Positions 8,572 to 17,280 of a stretch of 44,706 nucleotides of DNA are shown piece by piece. The notes under the pieces were generated by a model. It made no database searches and was not told the origin of the DNA. It worked only from the letters and a program-made list of their open reading frames with translations. Positions within the stretch are counted from its first letter, which is position 1. The number at the start of each line of letters is the position of its first letter. The position numbers and the translations under genes are program-made. Source of the stretch: Anaerolineae bacterium. Its GTDB lineage: Bacteria > Chloroflexota > Anaerolineae > Aggregatilineales > Phototrophicaceae. Location of the stretch: positions 1-44,706 of the forward strand of contig JANQRM010000159.1 in NCBI GenBank assembly GCA_028284565.1, given 5' to 3'.

Positions 8572-10224
8572 ATGAAATCTCTCCTCGATGCCCAAACATT
8601 AATTAACGACGACAATTCAAAACGTGCAATTGTTTATATCGAAACAGGACAGGAAGACCAGATAATCACCCGTGCAGAGTTTCGGGAGCAGGTGACTCAG
8701 TATGCGAATGCATTGGTTGCGTTGGGTATTCGTCCGCGGGATTTGGTGATTCTGGCGCATACGCAAAACCTCGAAAGCATCTATGCTTTTTGGGGAGCGA
8801 TGATGATGGGTGCGATTCCGTCCATGTTCCCCACATTAACTGAAAAACTCGACCGTCACATTTATATGCAGAACATGGCAGAGTTGGTCGGCTTCTCCGA
8901 TGTGAAGGCAATTTTGACCACAGATGATTTTGCATCGGAATTGTCGCAGGCGGTGTCTTGTCAAGTCATCGGCTCGGCAAAGTTATTGGCATCGGCTGGG
9001 GAGGGGCAGGTTGATTATCAACCGAATCCAGATGAGATTGCTTTCTTACAACATTCGAGTGGGACTACCGGTTTGCAGAAAGGCGTGGCACTATCTCATC
9101 GTGCTGTGTTGAATCAGTTATCAAGTTATGGGGATGCGCTGACGTTAAGGGCTGAAGATGTCGTGGTGAGTTGGTTACCACTCTATCATGACATGGGCTT
9201 GATTGCAGGATTCATCTTACCCTTGATACGAGGGCTACCGTTGGTGCTGATGTCACCTTTTGATTGGGTGAAACGTCCGGCGATATTGTTTCGTGCTATG
9301 GATACTTATGATGGGACGCTCTGTTGGTTACCGAATTTTGCTTACAATCATTGCGCGCGTCGAATACGCCAACGAGATTTGGACGCCTTATCCCTCGGTA
9401 AACTGCGGGCTTTCATCAATTGTTCTGAGCCGGTGCATCATGACAGTCATCAACTCTTTCTGGATAAATTCGCGTCATTGGGTGTCGAATCACACCATTT
9501 GACGGTTAGTTATGCGATGGCGGAGAACACCTTTGCGGTGACTCAAACACCCATGGGACAATCCCCGACTCTGGACATTATCAATCAACAGGCATTGGAA
9601 GACAAGCTCCTTGCTGAACCCACAATAGCCGATAATGAACTGGCACGGGTGATGGTCTCTTGCGGCAAGCCGATTGCGAATACACAGGTGAAAGTTGTGG
9701 ATGATAACGATAACATCCTGCCAGAACGTCATGTTGGAGAGCTATTGGTGCAAAGTGATTGTATGTTGACCGAATATTATCAGCGTCCTGACCTTGACCC
9801 CTTCACTACGGATGGCTGGTATCGCACAGGGGACAGAGGTTATCTGGCAGAAGGTGAAGTTTACATCGTCGGACGCTCGAAAGACCTGATTATCAATGCT
9901 GGTAAGAATGTCTATCCTCAAGATATAGAAGCGATTGTCAATAAAGTCGAGGGTGTTCATGCCGGGCGCGCGGTGGTTTTTGGCGTATGGGATGACCGCG
10001 ATGGGACAGAATTGCTGGCTGTCGTTGCAGAAGTAGATACAGATGATGAAGCTGAGCGCAAAACCATCTGGCAAAGTATTCGGCAAATGGTTGCCCACCA
10101 AACGCAAGTGACGATGAGCTATGTGCATCTGGTGGGGCAGGGTTGGCTCATTAAAACATCGAGTGGCAAAATCGCGCGTTCGGCAAATCGAGATAAGTGG
10201 CTAACGGAGACAAACCGTCAATAG
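8572..10224 (+). CDS. fatty-acyl-AMP ligase (FAAL)
   Basis: A 550-residue ANL-superfamily adenylating enzyme. The P-loop LQHSSGTTGLQKGV (about 165), the FAAL/FACL motif WLPLYHDMGLIAG (about 205), the YRTGDRGYL motif (about 418) and the C-terminal lysine in KTSSGKIARS (about 536) are all present. FAALs activate fatty acids as acyl-AMP and pass them to an ACP without CoA; the HDMGL form and the ACP directly upstream favour FAAL over acyl-CoA ligase. The start is placed at ATG 8572. A GTG at 8557 would overlap the ACP gene. No polyketide or peptide synthetase follows, so the fate of the acyl-ACP is open. Confidence 0.85.
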   Translation: MKSLLDAQTLINDDNSKRAIVYIETGQEDQIITRAEFREQVTQYANALVALGIRPRDLVILAHTQNLESIYAFWGAMMMGAIPSMFPTLTEKLDRHIYMQNMAELVGFSDVKAILTTDDFASELSQAVSCQVIGSAKLLASAGEGQVDYQPNPDEIAFLQHSSGTTGLQKGVALSHRAVLNQLSSYGDALTLRAEDVVVSWLPLYHDMGLIAGFILPLIRGLPLVLMSPFDWVKRPAILFRAMDTYDGTLCWLPNFAYNHCARRIRQRDLDALSLGKLRAFINCSEPVHHDSHQLFLDKFASLGVESHHLTVSYAMAENTFAVTQTPMGQSPTLDIINQQALEDKLLAEPTIADNELARVMVSCGKPIANTQVKVVDDNDNILPERHVGELLVQSDCMLTEYYQRPDLDPFTTDGWYRTGDRGYLAEGEVYIVGRSKDLIINAGKNVYPQDIEAIVNKVEGVHAGRAVVFGVWDDRDGTELLAVVAEVDTDDEAERKTIWQSIRQMVAHQTQVTMSYVHLVGQGWLIKTSSGKIARSANRDKWLTETNRQ

Positions 10225-10279
10225 GCAAACCGTTGTATCCTAGAAAGACCACGCTCTATTCAGCAAAAGGCAAACAAGT

Positions 10280-11803
10280 ATGCGGTTGGCTAGGCTTTGG
10301 TTCATCTTGATACTGCTATGTTTAACCCCGTTATCTATTTACGCTCAGGATTTTGGAAGTATTCCAATTACTATTAATAATGCGAGTGAATTGACACTGA
10401 TGGCAACCTATCGGCATCCTTTTCCGCCAATTGTCGCCAGTTCACCCAATGGACGATGGTTGGCTGTTGGGAGACATTCTGCTCATGAGGGCGGGGGAGG
10501 CGGGCTTGATAGTTATCCACCATATCAGATGCCCATAGAATATCGCCAATCCGATACGATTCTCGTTTTTGACTTACAAAATCTGGTCAATGATCCTACT
10601 ATCTTACGTGGCAATGGTTTGTATCTTAAGCAAATGACTTTCACGGATTCCAGCTTGCTTTTGTTATCGATATCACAGGACGAAGACCAAACCTTATTGG
10701 AATGGCAGATACAAGGCAGTGGGTTTACAGGTCCAGAGATCATCTTGAGGGATATTGATACGGCTTTTGCTGTCAATGCAGATAATTCCCAAATTTATTA
10801 TTTTTATGAGGAGAAGGCGTTTAGTTTCAATCGCAATACGGGTGTGACACAACAATTCACAGCGAGTTATATCCCTGAATTGACCCAACCCAGAACGATT
10901 GCAACAGGTAACTTTTTTAGTGATGAAGCGGTTGCTTTTGTGGATGGCGAATGGGGGACGATTATCTGGCGATTGAATAGACCCAATGATCCAGCTGAAC
11001 GATTACTGGTGGGTGCAGGTGACCGAAGCACACCCATTTTTGATGCCCCCACTTTGATTATTTCGGATGGTTCGTCACTGTTGCGTGAGGTGCAAGTTGC
11101 CCTACCGCATATTATTGTTCCAGATTTTGCGGAGCTTTTGGACTATAATCTCAGCCCTGAAGGTGATTTGATTGTGACTGTGGTATCGGATGGTGACAGT
11201 AATCATCTGGCGATATGGGATGTGAGTGTTCCTTATGAACCGGGCTTGCCTGCAGTGACTGAGCCACTTGTCTCCTTTCCCTATGGTGGCTTAAATGATG
11301 TCCATTTTACAGCCGATGGTACGAAAATCGTTGCTATATCTGATTTTGAAGTGCGTTTGTGGTCGTTGCCAAATAATCTGCTTACATCGAATCGAGCATC
11401 TATTTTAAGCCATCAGAATATCTTGGCGTATTGTGACAATACTAGAGATACACCCGAAACTTATCCTAGGAATACTCAAATAAGCGTTGTGTGGAGTTGG
11501 TTTGCAACAGAGGAGACCTTGATACTCGACCATATCCGTCATGCCAATTATGAGGTTCGGATTGATAATCGTATCCTCTACCATTGGGTATTTGCGACTC
11601 AAATTCGCCGTGACCCCGTGAATAATAATGACCCAACCGTGTATTTCTTTGCCCCAATCAAGACGGTTTTGCTTCCTGCTGTGCATGAAATCTCGTATGA
11701 TTTAAGCTGGTCATTACCCATTAGTGATGGCTATGAGTCATTTGGAGAGGGGACAGCCAATCCCACGAATGAAGGGCAGTGTTTTGTTGAGGTTTTGGAA
11801 TAG
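10280..11803 (+). CDS. secreted beta-propeller-like protein
   Basis: A 507-residue protein with a clear Sec signal peptide (MRLARLWFILILLCLTPLSIYAQ). The mature part contains repeated WD40/TolB-like blades: SPNGRWLAVGRH, DTILVFDLQNLV, SPEGDLIVTVVSDGDSNHLAIWDV and FTADGTKIVAISDFEVRLWSL. The last 130 residues form a separate beta-rich region with two cysteines (ILAYCDN and GQCFVEV), perhaps disulphide-linked. It is probably extracellular or cell-surface, with a binding rather than catalytic role. AAAAGG lies upstream of the ATG. Confidence 0.75.
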   Translation: MRLARLWFILILLCLTPLSIYAQDFGSIPITINNASELTLMATYRHPFPPIVASSPNGRWLAVGRHSAHEGGGGGLDSYPPYQMPIEYRQSDTILVFDLQNLVNDPTILRGNGLYLKQMTFTDSSLLLLSISQDEDQTLLEWQIQGSGFTGPEIILRDIDTAFAVNADNSQIYYFYEEKAFSFNRNTGVTQQFTASYIPELTQPRTIATGNFFSDEAVAFVDGEWGTIIWRLNRPNDPAERLLVGAGDRSTPIFDAPTLIISDGSSLLREVQVALPHIIVPDFAELLDYNLSPEGDLIVTVVSDGDSNHLAIWDVSVPYEPGLPAVTEPLVSFPYGGLNDVHFTADGTKIVAISDFEVRLWSLPNNLLTSNRASILSHQNILAYCDNTRDTPETYPRNTQISVVWSWFATEETLILDHIRHANYEVRIDNRILYHWVFATQIRRDPVNNNDPTVYFFAPIKTVLLPAVHEISYDLSWSLPISDGYESFGEGTANPTNEGQCFVEVLE

Positions 11804-12008
11804 TTATCGCTTTACAATGTAACAGCTGGAAAGCTCACCGCTTGAATGAGACCAAATCGAACATACTGCCTTTTTCGCTTTGGAGACCTGTGCCCAATAT
11901 TCGACTTTCGACCTGTTGCCAATCAAGAGATTACACCCGAACCGCACATCATGCTCTGTCCAATAGAGGGATTGCCGATGCGCCTGGAACAGTGTCAGCC
12001 GGAAGGAT

Positions 12009-12281
12009 TTATTCATCCAGTGTAATGACGACTCCTTGCTCGAAATCAGGCTTGTCTTCGACAATGAGTATCTCCATCTCGTCGTTCATGATTTTTTCAG
12101 CGAGCCAATCGCCAAGTGTAGGATCATTATGGAAGGCTTCAAAGATGAGTAGGTCGGGGTTACTAGGAAAAGTTTTAAACTCTCTTATCAAGACCCGACA
12201 TTTTCCCTCTGGACGTTGGGCTATCCAGTTTAAGAGAGGTTGCAAATAGTGTACCTCCACGTACATGCAGTGAACCGCCAT
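12009..12281 (-). CDS. hypothetical protein, about 90 aa
   Basis: The reading frame gives MAVHCMYVEVHYLQPLLNW, then CRVLIREFKTFPSNPDLLIFEAF and an acidic end (DEMEILIVEDKPDFEQGVVITLDE). Strand-helix-strand character and ordinary composition make it more credible than the overlapping plus-strand frame, which is serine-rich and patternless. GGGGGT lies eight bases before ATG 12281; a TTG at 12296 is an alternative. I do not recognise the family. The 205 bases between this gene and the propeller gene contain nothing recognisable. Confidence 0.5.
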   Translation of the reverse strand: MAVHCMYVEVHYLQPLLNWIAQRPEGKCRVLIREFKTFPSNPDLLIFEAFHNDPTLGDWLAEKIMNDEMEILIVEDKPDFEQGVVITLDE

Positions 12282-13019
12282 GTAATTTACCCCCAATTCC
12301 CTGTATGACCGAAATCATCTCCTCTTAGATTAATCATTGAATTTCGGTTACCAAACCATCGGCTTGTCATGGTATTTCCACGATGTTGAACAAACCGAGT
12401 CCTATCCTAACGCAAACTAAACCCAGATAACAGGTGGCATTACAGAATAACTAGATATAGAGATTAGATGCTGATTTGAGAGATAACGCAAATGCAGGAG
12501 CTTTGTAGCCCCTGCATCATTTCTTGATATGGAGTTGTTTTGCTAGGGTCTCCTAGCGAGTTTTCCGATCTGTTGAAGCTAGCCGATTTGTGCAAACTTC
12601 CGACGCTTTTCTTGCGTCAACGTGAGGTCTACTTGCTACTGACCCAAATACGGAGAATTTTCACAAACCCTTGATACTCCTTTGTATCGGAAATTTTGAA
12701 TTACGGATGTGACGCTGATGTTGCGTTTGTTTCCACATACGTCCTCCATATAAAAGAAAATTATTGTTTGTAATAACTTTCTTTATGTTATTTATATTAT
12801 ATGTGATTGATGATTCTTTCAGAAGTAATAGATGTCATCGGTTTGATATGACAAATGACAAAGAAGTGGCCATGTAAGCGGTTTTTAGCCGTTTGGTACT
12901 TACAATAACGGTAGATTCCACATTTAGTGAAGGGTGGAGAGCCTATACACAATAGGGTGTTGGTCTGCATGCTATCATTCCCAATCATTTACTCTGGTAA
13001 AATTGATCTGGTCAATTCC
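12282..13019. other. gene-poor stretch with two hairpins
   Basis: No credible gene. Inverted repeats are at 12492-12517 (ATGCAGGAGC / GCCCCTGCAT, 9 of 10 pairs) and 12542-12557 (perfect GCTAGG / CCTAGC followed by GAGTTTT). The minus strand at about 12570-12640 reads QVDLTLTQEKRRKFAQIG between stop codons, which may be the remnant of a decayed gene. The segment 12735-12830 is very AT-rich. Confidence 0.4.
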
Positions 13020-13048
13020 TTGACAAGCATTACGGAACTGGATAGAGT
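13020..13048 (+). promoter_or_regulatory. sigma-70-type promoter
   Basis: A perfect TTGACA at 13020-13025 and TAGAGT at 13043-13048 are separated by 17 bases. The predicted start near 13055 gives a leader of about 95 bases before the gene at 13150. Confidence 0.55.
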
Positions 13049-13057
13049 AACCTCTCT

Positions 13058-13088
13058 CGCGTGTGCCATTGGGTGTGCGCGTTTTTTT
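13058..13088 (+). terminator. terminator-like hairpin in the leader, possible attenuator
   Basis: CGCGTGTGCC and GGTGTGCGCG pair over ten positions in RNA (four consecutive G-U pairs in the middle) around an ATTG loop, and seven Ts follow directly. On the minus strand the wobble pairs become mismatches, so the signal belongs to the plus strand. It sits between the promoter at 13020 and the gene at 13150. Confidence 0.4.
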
Positions 13089-13149
13089 GTATCATCCAGC
13101 CATGTCTTTCTGTATAGAGAGATGTGGCTTTTTGTTATGGAGGATTGTC

Positions 13150-13548
13150 ATGGATGAAAAACAATATCTTGCAGACTTTGAAGCTGGAACACTGAAGCCT
13201 TTCCAACATCGAGATCATATACACGTTGCTTGGCTCTATTTGCGCCGGGATGGCTGGGACGAGGGCTACCGTCAGATTCAGGAAGGCATCCAACATTATG
13301 CTGAGGTCAATGGGGTCGGTATCCATTATCATGAGACGATTACCCGCTTTTGGGCGCAACTGATTCATCATGCTATTCAGTCTCTTCCCACGATTAAGGA
13401 ATTTGATACATTTATCGAGAATTATCACCACTTATTGGATAAAGCCAGCATCAAAGCTCATTATTCGATTGACTATCTGATGTCTGACTCGGCGCGGCAA
13501 ACATGGCACGAGCCAGATTTAATCCCTCTTCCAACGTCTTCATCCTAG
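13150..13548 (+). CDS. conserved small protein with an N-terminal HRDHI motif
   Basis: A 132-residue protein beginning MDEKQYLADFEAGTL, then FQHRDHIHVAWLYLRRDGWDEG, and later GVGIHYHETITRFWAQLIHHA. Histidine-rich helices spaced this way (HRDH...H, HYHET) suggest a metal-binding or catalytic site. Proteins of this pattern occur across bacteria without an assigned function, as far as I know. The start is fixed by GGAGG six bases upstream; a longer frame from 13063 would run through the leader hairpin and is unlikely. Confidence 0.75.
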   Translation: MDEKQYLADFEAGTLKPFQHRDHIHVAWLYLRRDGWDEGYRQIQEGIQHYAEVNGVGIHYHETITRFWAQLIHHAIQSLPTIKEFDTFIENYHHLLDKASIKAHYSIDYLMSDSARQTWHEPDLIPLPTSSS

Positions 13549-13579
13549 GTTATGATGTCGCCAATCGAGGCGAGGTGAT

Positions 13580-14290
13580 ATGAAGAAACGATTAATGTGG
13601 GTATTGCTGGTCGGTGTAATTGTTGTTGGTTTCGCGGGCAATCTGTTGTATCAGTGGTATTTTGGTGGTGACGGCAGTAGTAATGATGTGATTCGGGAAT
13701 GGATACTCAACCCGTCATCACATGACCGCTTGCGAAACGAGGCTCTAACGCAATGTGAGGGCGCACCTTTCATCTTGCCGTCGGAAGGTCTTATTGGCTT
13801 GTTGTGGTCAGATACGGCGCGTCCCTATCGCAATGGACGACCCCATACAGGCATCGACATCTTTGGGGCAGGGCAGGCGGGGACGATTCCCATTTATGCA
13901 GTGTATGATGGCTATCTGACCCGACTCGCCGATTGGAAATCTACCATCATTATCCGACATGATGACCCTCTCCAACCCGGACGCACGATTTGGACGTATT
14001 ATACGCATATGGCGAGTCGGGATGGGACAACAAGTTATATTGTGGAGGACTTTCCGACTGGGACAGGGGATGTCTTTGTAGAGCAGGGGACGTTGCTAGG
14101 TTATCAGGGGGAGTTTGCTGGGAACGCGCCACCGATTGCGATGCACCTCCATTTGAGTATTATCCTAAGTGATAATTCAGGTGTGTTTTTGAATGAAGCG
14201 GTCATTGGCAATACACTTGACCCCTCACCTTACTTCGGAATGCCACTGAACATCAACGATAATCCCAGCCGTCCGATTGGGTGTAAGTAA
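13580..14290 (+). CDS. M23-family peptidase (LytM-type), membrane-anchored or secreted
   Basis: A 236-residue protein with an N-terminal hydrophobic segment (residues 5-27, signal anchor). The zinc site of M23 peptidases is present: H89 and D93 in HTGIDIFG, and H189/H191 in MHLHLSI. M23 enzymes are zinc endopeptidases that cut peptide cross-links in peptidoglycan. GAGGTGAT precedes the ATG. The last 36 residues (GVFLNEAVIGNTLDPSPYFG onward) recur almost unchanged in a fragment at 17368-17475, so this gene was partly duplicated. Confidence 0.85.
   Translation: MKKRLMWVLLVGVIVVGFAGNLLYQWYFGGDGSSNDVIREWILNPSSHDRLRNEALTQCEGAPFILPSEGLIGLLWSDTARPYRNGRPHTGIDIFGAGQAGTIPIYAVYDGYLTRLADWKSTIIIRHDDPLQPGRTIWTYYTHMASRDGTTSYIVEDFPTGTGDVFVEQGTLLGYQGEFAGNAPPIAMHLHLSIILSDNSGVFLNEAVIGNTLDPSPYFGMPLNINDNPSRPIGCK
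14180..14287 (+). repeat. direct repeat, copy 1 (3' end of the M23 gene)
   Basis: These 108 bases code for the last 36 residues of the M23 peptidase. They match 17368-17475 with 31 of 36 residues identical, including 38 identical bases (14216-14253 against 17404-17441). The pair brackets the glycosyltransferase/XRE/NTF2 cassette. Confidence 0.85.
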
Positions 14291-14366
14291 GCCTAATAAA
14301 GGTTAGTAGAGCCTAATGCTCGTCCGATTACTCCTCCATAATCAATATCTATTAGTCATTTAAAGA

Positions 14367-14408
14367 TGTATCGTTTACTGTATCGTTGATTGTATCGCTC
14401 ACAGTCTA
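14367..14408 (+). promoter_or_regulatory. triple 12-bp operator, site A
   Basis: Three exact-period direct repeats (TGTATCGTTTAC, TGTATCGTTGAT, TGTATCGCTCAC) are followed by AGTCTA. The same arrangement occurs at 16540-16581 beside the XRE gene. A possible -10 (TATATA, 14422-14427) follows 14 bases later, which would place the repeats just upstream of the -35, an activator position, for the glycosyltransferase at 14532. Confidence 0.7.
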
Positions 14409-14531
14409 TCAACAATCCCTCTATATATGATCAAATAAGGTTGATACCAAAGAATGTCTGTATTGTCTTCAGCGACTCCGATGCTCAATAAAAGAACAAT
14501 AGAGGCTGACGAACAATGAGGGGTGATGAGC

Positions 14532-15728
14532 ATGAAGAAAATCTTAGTTATGCCCGATGGAAATTGGCTTTCACATACTTCAAGACCCTTTGAAATCGCA
14601 AAAGTACTACGGTGCAAAGGACATAAGGTCATTTTTGCTGGTGAGGGTGAATATATGAAACTCCCTTACGAGAATGGGTTCCCAACCATCCCCATCAAGA
14701 CTATTCAGCCCGACCGTGTTCTCGCATGTTCCCGGAGTGGGCGTGCCAATTGGTATGATTATGACCTCATTGCAAGTTGCGTTAAAGCTGAATTGAAGCT
14801 GTTTGACGAGCTTCAGCCGGATATTGTTCTGACCGATTTTCGGCTACCACTGAGTACATCGTGTGAATTAGCTGGTATTCCACTGACGGTAATCTTAAAT
14901 GCCTCTTGGACGAATTATTATGCTGTCCGAATTAAAGCCCCTGAACATTTATCGTTAACGCGTATTTTGGGAAAACGTATCACCAATGCGTTCATTCCTT
15001 GGATCAAAAATTGGATTATCAACATCGATGCTCGCCCCTTCAATCGTTTTAGAAGCGAATATGGTCTACCACCGCGCCAGAATATCTGGGATGTTTGGAG
15101 AGGTGATTTGAATCTTATCGTGGATATTCCCGAATATGGACCGACAGAAAACCTGCCTAAGGATTACTATTACGTTGGACCGATTGTTTGGGAACCTGAT
15201 CTACCTGCTCCTGACTGGTTGAATCAGTTAGATCCAGAGCGACCCGTTTTATACTTTTCGATGGGTAGCACAGGCTATGGACGGTTTTTTGAACAAGCGA
15301 TCAGACTTTTTGGCGATAGCATCTATCAGTGTATTATGACAACAGCTGGAATGGTCTCACTCACCGATGTTGCGAGCAATTTTTGTATTGTCGATTATGC
15401 GCCGGGGAGCAAGATTATGGAAAAAGCGGATATGGTTATCTGTCACGGAGGCAATGGCACGATTTATCAAGCATTATCAGCAGGTACACCGATTATTGGT
15501 ATCCCGACGATGCATGACCAAGAATTCAATTTGGATCGAGTGGAAGCACTCGGTGTTGGTATTCATTTGAGCGAACTGAACTACCAACCGACTCACCTAC
15601 AACAGGCGGTATTAGAAATTCTCAACGACCATAGTTATACAACTAACGCGCGACACTATCAAAAGAGACTTCAAGATTATAATGGACCTCAAATGGGTGC
15701 AGAGCTTATTGATACGTTTCTTCAGTAA
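14532..15728 (+). CDS. UDP-glycosyltransferase-type enzyme (GT1, MGT-like)
   Basis: A 398-residue GT-B glycosyltransferase. The N-terminus MKKILVMPDGNWLSHTSRP with EIAKVLRCKGHKVIFAGEGE is typical of UGT/macrolide glycosyltransferases. The C-terminal donor-binding region has VLYFSMGSTGYG (about 241) and ADMVICHGGNGTIYQALSAG (about 300), with the HGGxGT-x-x-x-A-L core and GIPTMHDQEFN. Such enzymes glycosylate small lipophilic molecules or lipids. The start is chosen for GAGGGG eight bases upstream. Operator site A lies upstream, suggesting control by the XRE protein at 15747. Confidence 0.85.
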   Translation: MKKILVMPDGNWLSHTSRPFEIAKVLRCKGHKVIFAGEGEYMKLPYENGFPTIPIKTIQPDRVLACSRSGRANWYDYDLIASCVKAELKLFDELQPDIVLTDFRLPLSTSCELAGIPLTVILNASWTNYYAVRIKAPEHLSLTRILGKRITNAFIPWIKNWIINIDARPFNRFRSEYGLPPRQNIWDVWRGDLNLIVDIPEYGPTENLPKDYYYVGPIVWEPDLPAPDWLNQLDPERPVLYFSMGSTGYGRFFEQAIRLFGDSIYQCIMTTAGMVSLTDVASNFCIVDYAPGSKIMEKADMVICHGGNGTIYQALSAGTPIIGIPTMHDQEFNLDRVEALGVGIHLSELNYQPTHLQQAVLEILNDHSYTTNARHYQKRLQDYNGPQMGAELIDTFLQ

Positions 15729-15746
15729 TATCGGTTTTAAGATGCT

Positions 15747-16529
15747 TTAGTTTATTGATTCCAGTCGCATTGTCCCTTTTGCGCCTGTACCAGTCCCTTC
15801 AACCATTTGTACTTCGTCTTCAAGAAATACACGATTAAGGAAAAGGTCAATAAAGCCAATGGTGACCGAGGTAATATGTCCTGATGCTTGAAAGCGTGCT
15901 GTGCCATTGCCAGCGGGGTCTAACTCTGGATATAAGATGCCTGTGCAGATACCCGACATGCGATTCTTATGGATTTCTGTGGTAAATGTCACAGCGACTC
16001 GCATCGGGAGAGCCTGTGCGATATTGACTCCTTTTGGCTTTGGATAGACGACCTGTGAATAGTTAAACTGAATTGCGCCATGATAGTCACCCTTTATTTG
16101 TCCCTCAGCCCATGCTTCAAATAAATAGCGTCCGTCCTTTGCTTCCATATATTGGGGTTGCTTTACGGAGACAACATCGTAATGCAAAATCAAAGACTTA
16201 GGAGCTGACGTTGCCTCTGGACGTTGTTCAGGCAATTGGCTTTCACGCCACGATAAGGTATTGGGTTGCCACGCTGGAATGGCAAAGGACTCAGTTTCTG
16301 AATCTGATCTTGCAAATTGTATGAAAGCTAACTCTTCACGTTTTGGAATTTGGAGTATATGTGCGAGATTGGTTGCTAATAGCTTCGAGGGTTTACGTTC
16401 CCCTGCTTCCAATTTGCGAATGGTAATGCTTGAACATCCGACTTGTTCTGCAAGATCCTGTTGTGTGAAATCAAGGAGCTTGCGCCGTTGCCTTAGCCAT
16501 GATCCAAAAGGTGTTCTGGAATCTATCAT
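15747..16529 (-). CDS. XRE-family regulator with a C-terminal beta-barrel-like sensor domain
   Basis: Residues about 6-65 form a helix-turn-helix of the Cro/CI type: PFGSWLRQRRKLLDFTQQDL, then VGCSSITIRKLEAGERKPS. The C-terminal half (RYLFEAWAEGQIKGDYHGAIQF to the glycine-rich GTGTGAKGTMRLES) is beta-rich and recalls small ligand-binding barrels, which is inference. The start is placed at ATG 16529, next to the typical N-terminus; a longer frame to 16571 would translate the operator repeats. Three 12-bp repeats lie directly upstream (16540-16575), consistent with autoregulation and control of the divergent NTF2-like gene. Confidence 0.8.
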   Translation of the reverse strand: MIDSRTPFGSWLRQRRKLLDFTQQDLAEQVGCSSITIRKLEAGERKPSKLLATNLAHILQIPKREELAFIQFARSDSETESFAIPAWQPNTLSWRESQLPEQRPEATSAPKSLILHYDVVSVKQPQYMEAKDGRYLFEAWAEGQIKGDYHGAIQFNYSQVVYPKPKGVNIAQALPMRVAVTFTTEIHKNRMSGICTGILYPELDPAGNGTARFQASGHITSVTIGFIDLFLNRVFLEDEVQMVEGTGTGAKGTMRLESIN

Positions 16530-16539
16530 TTGGTTGAGC

Positions 16540-16581
16540 TGTATCGTTTCTTGTATCGCGCATTGTATCATTGATAGTCTA
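16540..16581 (+). promoter_or_regulatory. triple 12-bp operator, site B
   Basis: TGTATCGTTTCT, TGTATCGCGCAT and TGTATCATTGAT stand in tandem with a 12-base period and are followed by AGTCTA, exactly as at site A. The site is in the divergent control region of the XRE gene and the NTF2-like gene and has the same orientation toward a plus-strand gene as site A. Confidence 0.75.
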
Positions 16582-16610
16582 GTCTGACGACTAATGCACC
16601 TGTTTAAATG

Positions 16611-16625
16611 AAGTTATCGTAACTT
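16611..16625. promoter_or_regulatory. inverted repeat AAGTTA-TCG-TAACTT
   Basis: A perfect 6-base palindrome with a 3-base centre, 29 bases before the NTF2-like gene. Another, weaker one (TAGTC-TGAC-GACTA) is at 16580-16593. Both may be operator elements in this divergent region. Confidence 0.35.
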
Positions 16626-16653
16626 TGATGCCAATGGAAGAAAGGATAACTTC

Positions 16654-17241
16654 ATGCTCTCAAGAGGAATTTCTGTCTTAGTGTTTGTCGCTATTGCGTT
16701 ATCAGGAGGGGTTATGTCTGCACAAGACGATCTGTTAAGAATTGTAGAAACCTATCAAATCTTGCATAATAGTGGGCAGGTTGATGCACTGATGGAACTC
16801 TTCACGGATGATGCTGAGTTTGAGTTGGTTGGGCAAACGACTTTAAAGGGCGAGTCGCTACAAGCGATTCATGATTATGATACCGCAATTGAGAGTCGCT
16901 TAGCTTTCATCAATTGTGATGTTCAAGACAACACCGTCACTTGTCAAACCGTCGAATTCAACAATTGGCTAGAAAAAGCTGAACTTCAGCCTGTCTATTA
17001 CACCTCTTCAGTTTTCACAATTGAAAATGACAAAATCGCAGGTATCAGTGCCACCATGTCCCCACAATCTGCTGAATCGATTGGTGAAACACTCCAAGCC
17101 TTTATGCCATGGCTGATGGCGAATCGTGCCGAAGTTGCCTCTCCTTTATTCACCTCAGAAGGCGCGTTCATCTATAGCTATGACAATGGGGAGTTGGTCT
17201 TACAATTACTCAGTGAATGGCGTGAGGCGACCCAACCCTAA
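16654..17241 (+). CDS. secreted SnoaL/NTF2-like protein
   Basis: A 195-residue protein with a Sec signal peptide ending near MSAQ. The mature part starts with the NTF2-like pattern LLRIVETYQILHNSGQVDALMELFTDDAEFELVGQ, followed by GESLQAIHDYDTAIESRLAF and strands ending in IAGISATMSP. SnoaL-like cone folds bind or isomerise small hydrophobic molecules; here it would act outside the membrane. AAAGGA precedes the ATG. It diverges from the XRE gene across operator B, so the two are likely co-regulated with the glycosyltransferase. Confidence 0.75.
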   Translation: MLSRGISVLVFVAIALSGGVMSAQDDLLRIVETYQILHNSGQVDALMELFTDDAEFELVGQTTLKGESLQAIHDYDTAIESRLAFINCDVQDNTVTCQTVEFNNWLEKAELQPVYYTSSVFTIENDKIAGISATMSPQSAESIGETLQAFMPWLMANRAEVASPLFTSEGAFIYSYDNGELVLQLLSEWREATQP

Positions 17242-17280
17242 TATCAATTCAGAAGAGGATGTAATTGGCTGAATAAAAAC

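Noticed and set aside
11842..12249. Plus-strand frame of 135 residues
   Set aside because: Serine-rich shadow of the more protein-like minus-strand frame at 12009-12281.
12542..12567. GCTAGG/CCTAGC hairpin as a terminator
   Set aside because: The stem is short and the T-run is only four and offset; no upstream transcript is identified.
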